A DNA stretch of 64,000 nt, from the NCBI RefSeq assembly GCF_009727055.1, contig NW_024064645.1, positions 1-64,000 of the forward strand. The letters are read 5' to 3'. Position numbers and translations under genes: made by a program. Under the pieces are notes generated by a model, which saw nothing but the letters and a program-made list of their open reading frames with translations, had not been told where the DNA came from and did no database searches. This DNA is from Benincasa hispida. Lineage: Eukaryota > Streptophyta > Magnoliopsida > Cucurbitales > Cucurbitaceae. Each line of letters starts with the position of its first letter. Position 1 is the first letter of the stretch. This document shows positions 61,845 to 64,000 of this stretch, in pieces.

Positions 61845-63023
61845 ATTGGGATCGATGCCCTAAATATCATGGGTCTTGTAGTTTGTAATTATAATGTATA
61901 AACAATTTTATTTATTTAATAAAATATGAGATATTTTATTCATTTAGTAAGCATTATAAACCACAAAACTAATAAACTAACATCCAAGGTTATCTTCTGT
62001 AGCTTAAACATTTATGTAGAGAAATACAAGTGAATCATATTTAAGTGATAATCTAAATGATCTGTAGTAGATGGATAAGGCTAGATACCTTATCCTAGTA
62101 ACACTATGAATACAATCTACTTTTTAGATGTTGCAATTATTGTAAAGTGCTACAAATGATCTGATCCTAATCACTCATATAGAGACATGTGAGTGGGGGT
62201 ATTCTATACAAAGGAGTTTGTATAAGTTCGAACCACAAAATGAATAGTCTCATTATATAACACCGTTAATAATAGAGACTTACATTTCACCAGGATGACC
62301 ATAGGTGACATAACCTAAATTCTGAGTGAGTTGTGAACTTCTGCCTATGAAAACGATCCTTTGATTTGTATGGGTGAGAGTTGCCAGATCATCGACTCAA
62401 TAAGCCTACAATTTTGGGGATTCATCTGATTGGGGGAGTTGGGAACACAACTGCACAAACGGAATTCACTTCTTCCTTAATGTTAGGGTAAGTAGATAAA
62501 TTGCCCCTTTAAGGGCTGATTTTGACGCTTGAACAATGTAGCGCCACACTCTCTCTTGGCTCAAGAGGGGTTTGGTCTTAGTTGGACTATGACTTATTGT
62601 TCATTTGAGGGATCAGTTGTGCTTAAGGAGTTAGATGTAAGTACAGGGGCAAAATAGTAATTTTGGCCATTGTACTTACGAGCAATTTGTGAAGGGTCAT
62701 CATACCGTTGATTGATTATATCCAATGAACATAGAAATATATCTATATTGCGAATAGCGTAGCTATCGGTCTTTAGTGGAGTGACCAGTATTTAATGGAT
62801 GTTGAATAATTTAATTAAAGTAGTTTAATTAATTATTCAAGTACCATTGGACCTTCAATCTATAGATTCATAACGTCCCCTCTGTAGCTCAATAGGGTTA
62901 TTGAGAATTAATTTTGGATTAACTTGAATTGTTCAAATTAATTGAGGGAATTATATATGTGATACAATTAATACAATGTATTTGATACAATATAAGCTAT
63001 AGGTTATATATTATATTTGATAT

Positions 63024-63056
<33 letters not shown>

Positions 63057-63500
63057 TTATTTATTTATTTACTGATGAAATTAAATTTATTTTTATTTAA
63101 TTTAAATTTCAAAATTAAAAGGAAGGGAGTTGTAATTCCCTCCTCTTAATTTTCTCTCATCAAACGTGTGAGTGGAGGTTACCAGGAGATGATCTTCTTC
63201 TCTCCAGTTTCTCACATAGAGTGTGGTGGATCTCTGTTTTTTCCCACTAGATACACAAAAAGAAATTCTCTCCTAAAAAACTCTCTTTCTCTTCCAAAAT
63301 ACACAGAGCCCACTCCTCTTATAACTTTATTCCCTACAGAGAATATAGAGGAAGATCTTGTGGTAATGGCCATTGTAGTTTCTTGTTTGTGATCGTTCGT
63401 GGATAGGAGATCGTGAAGAAGGTTTTGGCTTCAAGGGTAAATTCAGATCTCTAACCCGATCCCGCTTCTGCAATCGAACTTCACAGTTCCTTCGCTTATA
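61845..63500 (+). mobile_element. LTR copy B, plus orientation
   Basis: Starts (T)ATTGGGATCGATGCCC near 61845; same ordered module (CTTATCCTAGTAACACTATG, GAGTGGGGGTATTCTATAC, GTGGAGTGACCAG). Contains a (CA)n run at 63024-63050. Directly abuts copies A and C in the same orientation. Confidence 0.6.
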
Positions 63501-64000
63501 AGTCTTGAACTGTATGTGGAGACATACATGGATCAATGTTCAAGATACAACCTAAAGGGTCTATAATATAGGGATAAGGCTTGGTACCTTATATTGGTGA
63601 CACTATGGATATGACCCACTTTGTATTTATATAAGCATAATGATCCAACCCATTCATGTAGGTGACATGTGAGTAAGGGTATCTTATGCAATGAGTTTGC
63701 GTAATATCGGACCTTGAAATAGTAACCACTAGATGTGACATCGTTGACTAGTTAGGTTTCTATTTCAATAGGATGACCTAGGTAACTTAGTCTTAATCCT
63801 GAGTGTATTAAGAATTTATGTTCACGAGGGATTGTCCTTTGATTTGTATGGATGAGAGTGGCCAGTTCGCCGACTCAATAAATCTACCATTTTGGGCAAG
63901 GCTGGGAGAGAGCTAGGAACATAATAAAATACAAGATGGATCTCGCTCCTTCTCGACTTTAGGGTAAGTAGATGAGTGTTCCCTTACGTGATATCTCCGG
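63501..64000 (+). mobile_element. LTR copy C, plus orientation, runs off the window
   Basis: Enters the shared module mid-way (GACATACATGGATCAATGTT, ACCTTATATTGGTGACACTA, GGGTATCTTATGCAATGAG). Its start is missing and its end lies beyond 64000. Confidence 0.6.

Overview
The window is plant nuclear DNA, most likely one end of a eudicot chromosome. It opens with about 2.25 kb of CCCTAAA telomere repeats, oriented as expected for a left chromosome end. It contains two intact intron-containing host genes and many nested LTR retrotransposons. The retroelement and MITE types look like those of Cucurbitaceae; that assignment is inference from memory, not a search.

Layout. 1-2254 telomere. 2.3-3.5 kb small retroelement scraps. 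3.78-6.01 kb a subtelomeric array of diverged ~300-bp repeats. 6721-16800 (minus) a complete CTP synthase gene in 21 coding exons that join in phase to a 610-residue protein, with a 5' UTR intron and a 5.96-kb intron holding a LINE 3' end and other repeats. 17.8-22.6 kb a decayed Copia element with its 3' LTR and a second LTR lying in opposite orientation. 23.3-26.8 kb part of an Athila-like Gypsy element (integrase, 3' UTR, 3' LTR). 26.8-33.95 kb a Copia element with gag, pol, a long leader and one LTR. 35.4-53.8 kb a chromovirus-type Gypsy element split by a 13.7-kb insertion (36028-49738) flanked by the 5-bp duplication ATTGT. Inside that insertion lies a second Athila-like element (37.5-46.35 kb) with a 521-base N gap. 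54.1-56.8 kb LTR pieces, a hAT-like MITE and another MITE. 56996-58519 (minus) a three-exon NAC transcription factor gene of 321 residues resembling the BEARSKIN/SOMBRERO group. 59.9-64.0 kb three more LTR copies.

The two host genes are unrelated: one makes CTP in the cytosol, the other is a DNA-binding regulator. The remaining recognised sequence is mostly decayed mobile DNA.

Several notable signals concern how the sequence was made. Two back-to-back Tn5 mosaic ends (25816-25853 and 37408-37445) are library adapters left at false joins, and the N gap appears to cover no missing bases. Biological signals worth follow-up are a ~22-bp phased CGATCGTTTAG array in one LTR family, triplicated primer-binding sites, a 43-nt motif conserved four times in Athila-like 3' UTRs, and stop codons in the retroelements that are mostly TAG at glutamine positions. 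I found no convincing new defence-like or operon-like system, tRNA gene or CRISPR array.
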